Of a DNA stretch of 64,000 bases, positions 9,414-16,795 are shown piece by piece; position 1 is the stretch's first letter, and each line of letters starts with the position of its first letter. This stretch comes from Ruania zhangjianzhongii. GTDB lineage: Bacteria > Actinomycetota > Actinomycetes > Actinomycetales > Beutenbergiaceae. The position numbers were made by a program, and so were the translations under genes. The DNA is taken from NCBI RefSeq assembly GCF_008000995.1, contig NZ_CP042828.1, positions 1,240,001 to 1,304,000 on the forward strand, read 5' to 3'. The notes under the pieces were generated by a model that saw nothing but the letters and a program-made list of their open reading frames with translations, was not told where the DNA came from and made no database searches.

Positions 9414-10352
9414 CTACAGCCCGGTGTCGCCCGGGGTCGGGGGCGTCGGCACGTCCGGGATGTCTGCCCGGTCGCCGATGGTCAGCTGCCACAGGTCTGC
9501 CCACAGGCCGCTGTCCTCGATCTCGGTGAGGAAGGTGTTGATGAAGTCCACCGCATCCGAGTCCTGGTTCACTCCGATGCCGTAGGGGTCTTCGGGGCCG
9601 AACGGCTCGCCGACGATCTGCACATCGTCGTTGGCCACTACGGCGTTCATCAGCAGCGTCTGGTCGATCACGTAGGCGTCCGCATTGCCCTGCTGCACCG
9701 CGGCCAGCGCCTGCGCGTGGTCCGGCAGCGCGAGGATCTCCGCCTCCGGTGCTTCCTCTTCCAGCAGTGTGACCCCGGTGGAGTTCGCCTGGGTCGCCAC
9801 CGTGCGCCCGGCCAGGTCGTCGACGCCCTGGATGTCGGTGGTGTCCGTCGAGACCAGGATGCCGGCCTGGGAGCTGTAGTACGGCCCGGCGAACGCGACC
9901 CGCTCAGCCCGTTCCGGAGTGATCGAGTAGGTCGCGATCACCGTGTCGACCGTGTTCGACTCGAGCACCTGCTCGCGGGTGTCCACGGTCACCTGCTGCA
10001 GCTCCATGTTCACCTCGCCGAGGATGTACTGGCTGAGCATCTGCTGGATCCCGGAGTCGAACCCGCGAGTCTCACCGGTGGTCGGGTCCAGCAGGGAGAA
10101 CAGCTCGGAGGTTTCCGTGCCGCCGACGGTGAGCACCCCGGCCTCACGAACGGCACTGGCCCATTCGTTGCCTTCCACTGCGGCGTCGTCGGCCACCGGC
10201 CCGGAGCCGACCAACTCGGTGTAGGCGTCGCCGCCCCCCTCGTCGGCGCCCTCGTCCGCGGGGTCCTCGGGGGAACAGGCGGCCAGGGCCAGGGTGGACA
10301 GGGCTACGGCCGTCAGCGTGGCCAGCACTCTGCTGCGAGCGGTAGTGCGCAT
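9414..10352 (-). CDS. Amino-acid-binding lipoprotein of the ABC importer (GluB-like)
   Basis: Secreted solute-binding protein with signal peptide and lipobox LALAAC, so it should be anchored to the membrane by the Cys. The mature part is a type 3 periplasmic-binding-protein fold (GVLTVGGTETSELFSLLDPTTGETRGFD, TVIATYSITPERAERVAFAGPYYSSQAGILV, DAYVIDQTLLMNAV). Two ATGs are six bases apart. GGAG touches the first (10358), but stands at the proper six-base spacing from the second (10352), so the second is chosen. The C-terminus is Pro/Thr/Asp-rich. Glutamate specificity is inferred from family similarity only. Confidence 0.88.
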   Translation of the reverse strand: MRTTARSRVLATLTAVALSTLALAACSPEDPADEGADEGGGDAYTELVGSGPVADDAAVEGNEWASAVREAGVLTVGGTETSELFSLLDPTTGETRGFDSGIQQMLSQYILGEVNMELQQVTVDTREQVLESNTVDTVIATYSITPERAERVAFAGPYYSSQAGILVSTDTTDIQGVDDLAGRTVATQANSTGVTLLEEEAPEAEILALPDHAQALAAVQQGNADAYVIDQTLLMNAVVANDDVQIVGEPFGPEDPYGIGVNQDSDAVDFINTFLTEIEDSGLWADLWQLTIGDRADIPDVPTPPTPGDTGL

Positions 10353-10395
10353 CGTCATCTCCGTCTGTTCCAGGCATGCGGCCGGGTGGCCGCTC

Positions 10396-10426
10396 GTTCA
10401 CGGTAGTAGTAGTAGTAGTAGTGAAC
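10396..10426. repeat. (GTA)6 microsatellite inside a GTTCAC/GTGAAC inverted repeat
   Basis: Six GTA units (10403-10420) are flanked by GTTCAC (10396-10401) and GTGAAC (10421-10426). It lies about 45 bases before the binding-protein start, in the promoter or leader region. Copy number could change by slippage. Confidence 0.85.
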
Positions 10427-10483
10427 CGACTCCATCCCGGTGCGCGCCACTCGTTTCACCAAACGGTTACCTACTGAGATACC

Positions 10484-10538
10484 CACGACGGCGGAGCGAA
10501 CCTGGGCACGGCGCGCTCCGCCGTCGTGCATCGTGCCC
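10484..10538. other. 15-bp inverted repeat with a loop-to-3' complement (pseudoknot-like)
   Basis: CACGACGGCGGAGCG (10484-10498) and its exact reverse complement (10514-10528) enclose a 15-base loop. GGGCACG in the loop (10504-10510) is complementary to CGTGCCC (10532-10538) outside the stem, which would allow an H-type pseudoknot in either strand. It lies in the 296-base gap before the binding-protein gene and could be a leader element or a terminator. Confidence 0.5.
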
Positions 10539-10559
10539 GTGCGAATCGACGGAGTACGT

Positions 10560-10616
10560 CCTGAACATCGGAGTACCGAAACTCCGGTACTCCGATGTCC
10601 ATTCGGTACTCAGATG
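10560..10616. repeat. Hairpin repeat built from CGGTACTCNGATG (intact copy)
   Basis: The 13-mer CGGTACTC[A/C]GATG occurs three times: inverted at 10566-10578, direct at 10585-10597 and direct at 10604-10616. Copies 1 and 2 form a 14-bp perfect stem (10565-10578 with 10585-10598). It lies just after the end of the quinone-reductase-like gene and may act as its terminator. A second copy of the whole element is split by the IS110 insertion at 11901-11932 and 13509-13539. Confidence 0.7.
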
Positions 10617-10648
10617 GCCGCACCGGGGCCGGGGCGGGCCGGGGCCGC

Positions 10649-11455
10649 TCAGGCGCAGAGGTGGGCGGCGAGCCCGGTCCGACCGGGCGCGACGTGCGGG
10701 TGCAGCTCCCAGTCCTCGGTGTAGTCGCCGGTGAACTGCTCTCGGTAGCTGATCGGCTCCTCGTCGAAGAGACCTTTCAGCCGGGTGGCCAGCGAGTCCC
10801 GCACCGCGCTGAAGCCCTCCTCGGAGGTGAAGTCCGCACTCGGCAGGATCCACGGCTGCAGCGCCGACATCCCGGTGTAAGCGAACGTGCCGTGCAGCAG
10901 GCCGTAGAACAGCTCGGTCGGCGGGCCGCTGATCCCGCGGGGCCCCAGCGCGCCCGGCCGGTCGCCGGCAGTGATCACTGCCAGGGCCCGCATCCCGCGG
11001 AACGGACCCTGCTCGAACCGCAGCCGCCGCCCGGTGACCGGGTCGCTGCCGAAGGCGAATCCGCTGACGAACACCCGGTCGAACCAGCCCTTGAGGATGG
11101 CCGGCATGCCGTACCACCACAGCGGGAACTGGATCACGAGTGCGTCCGCGCGGCGGAGCTTGTCCTGCTCGCGGGCCACATCCTCGGTGAGGGCATCCTC
11201 CAGGTAGGCGGCGCGCCCATGCCTGGTCACCTCCACCCGGCCGGTCAGCCCGCGGCGGTCCAGATTGTCCCGGCGGACCACCGCGTCCCAGCCCATCGCG
11301 TACAGGTCCGAGGTGAGCACCTCGTGGCCCTGCTCGCGCAGCGTCTGGGCACCGCTACGAGCGAGGGAGGCGGTGAGCGAGGCCGGTTCCGGATGGGCGC
11401 TGACCCACAGCACGGTGCGCGGCTCGGTGTTCTGGTTCAGGTGTGACGGATGCAT
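10649..11455 (-). CDS. Flavodoxin-fold NAD(P)H dehydrogenase (quinone) / MdaB-KefF-like
   Basis: A 268-residue flavoprotein of the NQO1/MdaB family. It has N-terminal WVSAHPEPASLTASLA (phosphate-binding loop of the FMN site), ADALVIQFPLWWYGMPAILKGWFDRVFVSGFAF, the strongest family signature, and AVITAGDRP. The open frame runs on to 11737, but that part overlaps the divergent hxlR gene; the ATG at 11453-11455 gives a normal N-terminus. The head-to-head HxlR regulator suggests induction by electrophiles or quinones, a common pairing. Confidence 0.88.
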   Translation of the reverse strand: MHPSHLNQNTEPRTVLWVSAHPEPASLTASLARSGAQTLREQGHEVLTSDLYAMGWDAVVRRDNLDRRGLTGRVEVTRHGRAAYLEDALTEDVAREQDKLRRADALVIQFPLWWYGMPAILKGWFDRVFVSGFAFGSDPVTGRRLRFEQGPFRGMRALAVITAGDRPGALGPRGISGPPTELFYGLLHGTFAYTGMSALQPWILPSADFTSEEGFSAVRDSLATRLKGLFDEEPISYREQFTGDYTEDWELHPHVAPGRTGLAAHLCA

Positions 11456-11525
11456 ATGTCCATGCTGAGGCGTTAGGGCCGAAGTGAACAGTACGGACAT
11501 TTGTGTCCCCAGAAGGGGAGTGGCG

Positions 11526-11894
11526 ATGCGTCTTCCGGTGCAGCGGGCGGTCGAGGTGTGCCCGGTGGAGGTGGCGGTCTCCGTGCTCGGTGGCACGTGG
11601 AAGCTGACGCTGATCAAGCATCTCGCGGAGGGGGAGCGGCGGTTCGGGGAGCTCGGCCGGTTGGTGCCGCTGGCGAACCGAAAGACCCTGACCCGCCAGC
11701 TTCGTGAGCTCGAGGAGGACGGCGTGCTGGTGCGCACTGTCCATCCCGAGGTGCCGCCGCGGGTGGAGTACGCGCTGACCGATCTCGGCCGGAGCCTGAT
11801 GCCGGTGGTGGCGGCGATGGATGCGTGGGGCGGACATTTCGCGCAGGTGAGCGGTCTGGTGGCTGCGACCGGCGACGAGCAGACGACCGTCTGA
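11526..11894 (+). CDS. HxlR-family transcriptional regulator
   Basis: A 122-residue winged-helix regulator with the HxlR hallmark CPVEVAVSVLGGTWKLTLIKHL, followed by RRFGELGRLVPLANRKTLTRQLRELEEDG and wing PPRVEYALTDLGRSLMPV. The single Cys near the N-terminus is a potential redox sensor, as in YodB/HypR, though unproven here. The ATG at 11526 follows AGGGGAG at good spacing; an upstream in-frame ATG at 11484 is less likely. It is divergent from the quinone-reductase-like gene, with 70 bases between the starts. Its end is followed within a few bases by the repeat into which IS110 inserted. Confidence 0.9.
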   Translation: MRLPVQRAVEVCPVEVAVSVLGGTWKLTLIKHLAEGERRFGELGRLVPLANRKTLTRQLRELEEDGVLVRTVHPEVPPRVEYALTDLGRSLMPVVAAMDAWGGHFAQVSGLVAATGDEQTTV

Positions 11895-11900
11895 GGACCT

Positions 11901-11932
11901 CCTGAACATCTGAGGGCCGAAAATTCGGTACT
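11901..11932. repeat. Left half of a hairpin repeat interrupted by IS110
   Basis: CCTGAACATC...CCGAAA..TCGGTACT matches the intact copy at 10560 onward at about 27 of 32 positions and breaks off at TACT (11929-11932), where the IS begins. The right half resumes at 13509. Confidence 0.75.
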
Positions 11933-12011
11933 GACCCGAAAATCGTAGGTTCGGTGTGCAGGGTGGTTCGCCCGGGGTCGTGACCCGGGTGTTGGGGTGG
12001 GTTGGTGGGTT

Positions 12012-13295
12012 TCAGGCGGCGGCTTCGAGGGTGACGTAGTAGCCGAGTTGTTGTAGGGCGCGGACGTGGTTGTCGCGGCGCCGGTCGGGGCGGATGCGTT
12101 GTTCGTAGTAGTCCGGACCGAGGTCGTTGAATCGGGCCTGGGGATCGGACAGGAGGTGCCAGATGATCACGAGCATGGAGCGTCCCACGGCGACGTTGGC
12201 GCGCAACTTCCCGCGCCGGCGTGCCAGGCGGCGGTAACGCTCGCCGAGGAAGGTGTGGGTCCGGGCCGCGTTCACGGCCGCATCGCCCAGGGCGCGGGCG
12301 AGGTATCGATCGCCTTTACCGGTGGCGTTCTTGCCGTGGGACTTACCCGCGGACTGGGAGATGACCGGGGCGTATCGGGCCCACGAGCACAGGTGCCCAG
12401 CGGTGGGGAAGCGGCTCATGTCCACCCCGATCTCAGCGATGATCGCCGCGGCCGCATGGCGTCCGATCCCGGGAATCTCATCCAGGGATGCGACCTGATC
12501 GGCAAAAGGGACCAGCTCGGCCTCGATCCTGGCCTCCACGGCAGCGATATCAGCATCCAGACGCTCCACCCGGGACATCATCGTGGCCAGCAGGAAGGCA
12601 TGGTGGTCGGTGAAGAACCTGGCCGTGAAGGCCTCTTCCAGAGCGGCCCGCTTGGCTGAACCTCGCAGGCTGCCTTTGGCCAACTCGGCCAGAGCCTTCG
12701 GATCGCGCTGACCATCGATGAGCGCGTGCAGCATCGCTCGCCCGGAGACCCCGAAGATATCCGAGGCCACGACCGAGACCTTGACCCCGGCAGTATCGAG
12801 GACCTTCTCCACCCGCTGCTTCTCCGCCGTGCGCGCGGTAATCAGATCGACCCGATAGCGCGTCAGATCCCGCAGCACCCGAATCGGTGCCGGTGGAACG
12901 AAACTCGGTCGCAGCATCTTTCGCTCAGCAACCTTGCACAACCAAGCCGCGTCCAGCTTGTCGGTCTTGGCCCGCCCGGGCAGGTGCTTGACATCGCGAG
13001 CGTTGACCACCCACACGGTGAACCCCGCCTGCTCCAGCAAATAGAACGGGGCCTTCCAGTAGTCCCCGGTGGCCTCCATCACCACCAGAGACACCTGCTC
13101 GCACCGGAAGTGATCACACATCGCCAACAACGAGCCCGTCATCGTGGAATAAGACTGGATCTCCTGGACCCGCCGACCCGACTCACCCGGGATCCGCACA
13201 CACGCGACCACCTCGGCCTTGCCCACATCCAGCGCGGCCACCCGCGCGACAACTACCTCACCATCATCAGCTTCCTCATACACCGCCACCACCAC
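12012..13295 (-). CDS. IS110-family transposase (DEDD recombinase)
   Basis: A 427-residue RNA-guided recombinase. The N-terminal RuvC-like domain shows the acidic residues in ALDVGKAEV, VVMEATGDYW and KTDKLDAAWL. A helical linker follows (RYRVDLITARTAEKQRVEKVL). The C-terminal Transposase_20 domain has the helix-hairpin-helix EIPGIGRHAAAAIIAEIG, the Ser-containing PVISQSAGKSHG (probable catalytic Ser region) and KGDRYLARAL. Length is normal for the family. The frame begins with consecutive GTG codons (13295, 13292, 13289), so the exact start is uncertain. The long upstream non-coding part fits the IS110 group rather than IS1111, where the RNA lies downstream. Confidence 0.95.
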   Translation of the reverse strand: MVVAVYEEADDGEVVVARVAALDVGKAEVVACVRIPGESGRRVQEIQSYSTMTGSLLAMCDHFRCEQVSLVVMEATGDYWKAPFYLLEQAGFTVWVVNARDVKHLPGRAKTDKLDAAWLCKVAERKMLRPSFVPPAPIRVLRDLTRYRVDLITARTAEKQRVEKVLDTAGVKVSVVASDIFGVSGRAMLHALIDGQRDPKALAELAKGSLRGSAKRAALEEAFTARFFTDHHAFLLATMMSRVERLDADIAAVEARIEAELVPFADQVASLDEIPGIGRHAAAAIIAEIGVDMSRFPTAGHLCSWARYAPVISQSAGKSHGKNATGKGDRYLARALGDAAVNAARTHTFLGERYRRLARRRGKLRANVAVGRSMLVIIWHLLSDPQARFNDLGPDYYEQRIRPDRRRDNHVRALQQLGYYVTLEAAA

Positions 13296-13299
13296 CTCT

Positions 13300-13512
13300 G
13301 ACCAGAGAACCCGATAGGCGTGGCCGCCCGGGGAGGATCAGGCACCAACGAATCTGACCCGCGTGCTCGAAGCAACAATGAAGGGCCCACAACGACCTCC
13401 CAGCGTCCTACTCAGACACGGCGTCAACCACCAAAGTACCGCGACGTAAACAGGCGACCACAACCCGATTTTCCGCCCGGAAGGGCCTCAGCGACAGCCG
13501 AGCCCCACTACT
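13300..13512 (-). ncRNA. Predicted bridge/seek RNA of the IS110 element
   Basis: This non-coding part upstream of the transposase (read on the minus strand) holds a GCCC-TTCC-GGGC hairpin and two internal-loop candidates. Loop 1 has CGGTACT (plus 13435-13441, reverse complement), identical to the left flank up to the CT core, and TCTGAGTA (plus 13409-13416), complementary to the right flank TACTCAGA (13509-13516). Between them GGTG/CGCC can close an apical stem, and CGTC/GACG a basal one. Loop 2 has CGGGTCAG (plus 13354-13361), complementary to the element's own left end CTGACCCG (11931-11938), next to a GCT-TCG-AGC hairpin. This is the two-loop target/donor layout known for IS621. RNA ends are not determined. 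Confidence 0.7.
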
Positions 13513-13539
13513 CAGATGTGGGTTTGGTCCTCAGACGGG
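13509..13539. repeat. Right half of the hairpin repeat interrupted by IS110
   Basis: ACTCAGATG...GGT.CTCAGA.GG aligns with bases 10589-10617 of the intact copy at 22 of 29 positions, continuing exactly where the left half stopped. The ComA-like gene ends 11 bases further on. Confidence 0.7.
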
Positions 13540-13549
13540 TGTATCACCT

Positions 13550-14383
13550 CTACGGCGCGGGGTTGATCACTCGGCCCCAGGTCGACTTGTTCCCCCAGAT
13601 GTTCTGCCGTAGGCCCTCCAGCTGCAGGATCTGGGTGTGGTCGACGAACAGGTTCACCTCGTTGCCGTAGTTCTTCACGTACCACTCGAAGACCGGGCCG
13701 TCGGCGGCCTCGAACATGACGTTCTCCAGGCCGAGGCCGTTGATGATCGAGGCGGCCGCGCCGGTGTTCCACTCGGTGACGTTCTCGGTGATGCCCTCGG
13801 ACTCGATCATGATGATCGAGGCGCCGGCGTCCAGCGCCCGTTTGCCGCGGTCCACCAGGTCGCCGATGTCCTTCTTGCTCTCCGCAGCCAGCTCGGCCTC
13901 GCCGGAGTCGCCGCCGGAGCCGATCTGGATGCCGAGCTCGGGCTTGGCCTTCAGCCCGGCCTTGACGACTTTCTCCACCAGGCGCTCCAGGCCGGAGGTG
14001 GGCAACATGATGAAGCCGGTGGAGATCTCGATGGTGTCGAAGCCGACCTCCTTGGCCTCCTTCAGGTAGGCGTCGACCGCATCATCGCCGTAGCGCAGCA
14101 CGGTCTCGATCCAGCCGCCGGAGGAGACATAGGAATCATGAGCGTGGGCGATCTCGCTGAACGCCTTCACCTGCTCGGTGGGCAGCAGGGCGAACGAGCC
14201 GCCGGCCCACTTGATGCCGTCCACCCACTGCCCGGCGACGTCGAAGACGTCCTGCAGGTGGCGGGTGCCGAAGGTGTCGTAGTAGGGCGCACGGATCTCG
14301 GTGATCCCGTGGCTACGCGGTTTCGTCGGCCGGTAGGCGCGGGGGACGAAGTCGAAGGACACATCGTGTGCTGTGCGGGTCAT
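13550..14383 (-). CDS. ComA-like phosphosulfolactate synthase family protein
   Basis: A 277-residue TIM-barrel protein of the (2R)-phospho-3-sulfolactate synthase family (PF02679), which adds sulfite to phosphoenolpyruvate. Family blocks are present in order: RSHGITEIRAP, VDGIKWAGGSF, SSGGWIETV, FDTIEISTGFIMLP, ELGIQIGSGGDSGEAEL, AGASIIMIESEGITEN, NVMFEAAD and NLFVDHTQILQLEGLR. It starts after AAGGAG and follows an MmgE/PrpD-family gene, not the other coenzyme M genes (comB, comC). It is divergent from archaeal and Bacillus ComA at several motifs, so the substrate may differ. A role with the neighbouring dehydratase-like protein is likely but unknown. Confidence 0.82.
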   Translation of the reverse strand: MTRTAHDVSFDFVPRAYRPTKPRSHGITEIRAPYYDTFGTRHLQDVFDVAGQWVDGIKWAGGSFALLPTEQVKAFSEIAHAHDSYVSSGGWIETVLRYGDDAVDAYLKEAKEVGFDTIEISTGFIMLPTSGLERLVEKVVKAGLKAKPELGIQIGSGGDSGEAELAAESKKDIGDLVDRGKRALDAGASIIMIESEGITENVTEWNTGAAASIINGLGLENVMFEAADGPVFEWYVKNYGNEVNLFVDHTQILQLEGLRQNIWGNKSTWGRVINPAP

Positions 14384-14443
14384 GATGAGACTCCTTTTCT
14401 TGGTCTTCTCTCCTTGCGCTGCGGGGCGGTGTGTACGGCCCCC

Positions 14444-15820
14444 TCAGGTGGTGCGGGTACTCGAGACGCTGGCGAGCGCAGCAGTGAGCGTCGCGGTCGG
14501 CTGGTGTTCCAGGTCGCGCACGATCGCGACGATCTCCTGGCGCAGGCTCGCATCGGCGAATGGGCTGGTCAGGCGGGTGAACTTGTCCTCGACGGCGTCC
14601 CATCCGGCGGGCTGGGAGTGGAACCCCTCGTAGGTGTGGTGGGTGGCCTGGAAGGTGGTGCCGTCGGTGAGGATGATCGTCAGCTCAGCGGGCATCTCGT
14701 TCGGGAAACGCGCGGAGAGGGCCTCGTCGGGACTGATGGCCACCTTGTGCAGCAAGGCTTGTACGTCACCTGCGATCACGCGCTCCGGGACGTACTGCGC
14801 CGGGGTGAGCTCACCGTCCAGCAGGGTGACGGCGAGCATCCACGGCAGGGAGTGGTCCGCCTCCTCCTTGGTGCGGACGGTGCGCTTGTCGCCCTCTTCG
14901 CCGCCGCCGATGATCGAGTAGGCGACGTCGAAAGTGGACAGGTCGATGGCGGCGATGTCCTCGACGCGGAATCCTTCCTGGCCGCGGACGTCCAGCGCCG
15001 CCTCCAGGGCGGACTGGGAGTGGATCTCGGCGTTGTACTTCTTGATGATGGTGCGGGTGACGTTCTCCAGATCCTCGGCGGACCAGTCGATCTGGAACGG
15101 GCCGGCGATGGAGTCCTTGAAGCCCTTATTGCCCTCGAACACCTCGGCGGGGCCGGTGATACCGCGTTGGGCGAGCAGTGCAGCGAACATGCCTTCTTTG
15201 GCCACCTGTGGGTAGGCGAGACCCTTCCAGTTGCTCAAGGACCCGGTACGGGTGACGCGCAGCGCGTTGTTCGCCGTTCCGGAGATAGCGATCGCGTGCG
15301 CGATCTGCTCGGCCGGCAGACGCAGCGCCTTGGCGGCTGCGGCCGCTGCGGCATAGGCGCCCTGGGTGGTGTGGTCGAAGCCCTTGGCGCGAACCGGGGC
15401 GACGTCGGACAGGCGGGTGTGCACCTGATAGGCGACCGCCAGCGCTGTGAGCAGCTCGGCGCCGCTGGCACCGGAGTGCTCGGCCGCAGCGAGCACCGCA
15501 CCCAGGTTGTCCGAGGGGTGGTTGGTCTCGCCCCTGGCCAGGTACGAGTCCATGAAGTCCAGGTAGCGGCTGAGGCCGGAGTTGTAGAAGGCGGCGCGTT
15601 CGGGGGAGGTCTTCCCGCCGCCGATCAATGTGGCGCTCGGAGTTCCGCCCAGATCGTCGACCAGGCCGCGGATGGCCCGCATCGGGGCAGCGTCGAGGGC
15701 ACCGATCGCCACCCCCACGGTGTCTAGTACACGGATCTTCAGCTGTTCCCGTGCGGTTGGGCTGAGCTGGTCGAGGCTGGCCCTCGCGGTGAAGTCCGCC
15801 AGCTCCTCTACCTCTGTCAT
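14444..15820 (-). CDS. MmgE/PrpD family protein
   Basis: A 458-residue protein of the 2-methylcitrate dehydratase / aconitate decarboxylase superfamily, with the all-helical domain first (ELADFTARASLDQLSPTARE, DTVGVAIGALDAAPMRAI, SRYLDFMDSYLARGETNHPSDNLGAVLAAAE) and the lid domain (residues about 270-400) after it. The conserved NHPSDN element near the active site is present. No methylcitrate synthase or lyase gene is nearby, so a propionate pathway is not supported. It starts after AAGGGAG, 60 bases upstream of the ComA-like gene in the same direction, so the two form an operon opposite a TetR gene. Confidence 0.88.
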   Translation of the reverse strand: MTEVEELADFTARASLDQLSPTAREQLKIRVLDTVGVAIGALDAAPMRAIRGLVDDLGGTPSATLIGGGKTSPERAAFYNSGLSRYLDFMDSYLARGETNHPSDNLGAVLAAAEHSGASGAELLTALAVAYQVHTRLSDVAPVRAKGFDHTTQGAYAAAAAAAKALRLPAEQIAHAIAISGTANNALRVTRTGSLSNWKGLAYPQVAKEGMFAALLAQRGITGPAEVFEGNKGFKDSIAGPFQIDWSAEDLENVTRTIIKKYNAEIHSQSALEAALDVRGQEGFRVEDIAAIDLSTFDVAYSIIGGGEEGDKRTVRTKEEADHSLPWMLAVTLLDGELTPAQYVPERVIAGDVQALLHKVAISPDEALSARFPNEMPAELTIILTDGTTFQATHHTYEGFHSQPAGWDAVEDKFTRLTSPFADASLRQEIVAIVRDLEHQPTATLTAALASVSSTRTT

Positions 15821-16010
15821 GGTGGCTCCCTTCTGCGTGGCCGGCGGCGTCCGCCCGGACCTGCGTGACGGCCGAGGTCGGCCTTGCCACCACCATGCGC
15901 TCTATTTATCTCGATGTCAAGATATTCGCAAAGGTAAGGATATTTCGTGAGGGGGTCCGGTCGGCGGCGAGGGTGTAGCGCCGATCAGCGGGACGGACTA
16001 TTCTCACGCC
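15821..16010. promoter_or_regulatory. Divergent promoter region of the MmgE/ComA operon and its TetR gene
   Basis: A 190-base gap with an unusually AT-rich core at about 15900-15945, including the imperfect palindrome TATCT-CGATGTCA-AGATA and near-repeats GATATTCG/GATATTTCG, candidates for TetR binding. TATTCT at 15999-16004 lies 6 bases before the TetR ATG (leaderless -10). The MmgE start has a normal ribosome site. Confidence 0.55.
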
Positions 16011-16727
16011 ATGCCTGATCTGTCCACATCGGCGCACACTCGCCAGGCGATCCTCGAAGCCGCTGCGCACGAGGTGCTAGAGCACGGCTACGCGGGGGCG
16101 TCGCTGTCCAGCATCGCTGGCCGGCTGGGGCTGACGAAGGGGGCACTGGCCTACCACTTCCCCACGAAGGACCGCATCATCACCGCGCTCCTGGAGCGCT
16201 TCCAGAGCGTGCTCGCCGAGTCCGACAACGCCGCGGCCGAGGTGTTCGGCGACAGCCCGTCGCGAGCCTGTGTCGCACTCGTGGTGAACGTCGGACATGC
16301 GGCCGGGACGGATATCGTGACCACGGCCGCGATGTCCTTGTTCTCCGACCCGTCGGTTTCTCGAGACGGGTTGATCGGGGCGATGACCGACTGGGTCGAC
16401 CGCGTCCTGGCCCACCTGCAGGCCATGGTGGCCGAGGAGGGGTACACGTTCGGGGTGGATCTGCACGATGCGGCAGAGTTCTTCATCGCCACCCTCGGCG
16501 GCACCTGGATGACGGCCCGGTACTTCCCGCGGACCGCTGCTCGCCCTCGGCTGCAGTTCACCCAGCTCGCGCTCGAGGCGATCGGACTGCCTCCGGCGGT
16601 CACCGATGCGGTGGTCGCCGACGTCCTCGCTGCAGCGCGGGATCAGCGGGTACGGATTGCGCCGGTAGAACTGATGACCGGTGAGCCGCTGCAGTTCCGG
16701 TACGGGCCGCCGGACGCGGGTTCCTGA
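16011..16727 (+). CDS. TetR-family transcriptional regulator
   Basis: A 238-residue regulator with N-terminal helix-turn-helix (RQAILEAAAHEVLEHGYAGASLSSIAGRLGLTKGALAYHFPTKDRII) and a long ligand-binding domain. The GALAYHFPTKD recognition-helix end resembles gamma-butyrolactone-receptor-type TetR proteins (GALYFHFPSK), though the ligand cannot be predicted. It is divergent from the MmgE/PrpD-ComA operon, so it is the likely repressor of that operon. Confidence 0.9.
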   Translation: MPDLSTSAHTRQAILEAAAHEVLEHGYAGASLSSIAGRLGLTKGALAYHFPTKDRIITALLERFQSVLAESDNAAAEVFGDSPSRACVALVVNVGHAAGTDIVTTAAMSLFSDPSVSRDGLIGAMTDWVDRVLAHLQAMVAEEGYTFGVDLHDAAEFFIATLGGTWMTARYFPRTAARPRLQFTQLALEAIGLPPAVTDAVVADVLAAARDQRVRIAPVELMTGEPLQFRYGPPDAGS

Positions 16728-16795
16728 GCTGATGGTCGGGTGTGGCGCTCGCAGTGGTGGGGCAGTGGGTCGCGCGTGCTTGCGGCCGCTGCCGG

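Larger units (their letters stand above)
11933..13512 (-). mobile_element. IS110-family insertion sequence, 1580 bp, complete
   Basis: Ends were placed by aligning both flanks with the uninterrupted repeat at 10560-10616. The left flank ends and the right flank resumes at a shared TACT (11929-11932 and 13509-13512), with CT as probable core. There are no terminal inverted repeats, as usual for this family. Content: 79 bases after the transposase stop, the transposase gene, and 217 bases before its start that carry the predicted guide RNA. Nothing suggests decay; the transposase frame is intact. Confidence 0.85.

Noticed and set aside
11933-13512. Larger mobile island or prophage around the IS
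   Set aside because: Both flanks rejoin into one repeat element and the neighbouring genes are ordinary; no integrase, tRNA attachment site or phage gene is seen.
13637-15727. A 696-residue plus-strand frame opposite the ComA/MmgE genes
   Set aside because: Shadow frame crossing two real genes and their gap; no motifs.
14444-15820. Calling the MmgE/PrpD gene a 2-methylcitrate dehydratase (prpD)
   Set aside because: No prpB/prpC genes nearby and the superfamily has several activities; only the family name is supported.
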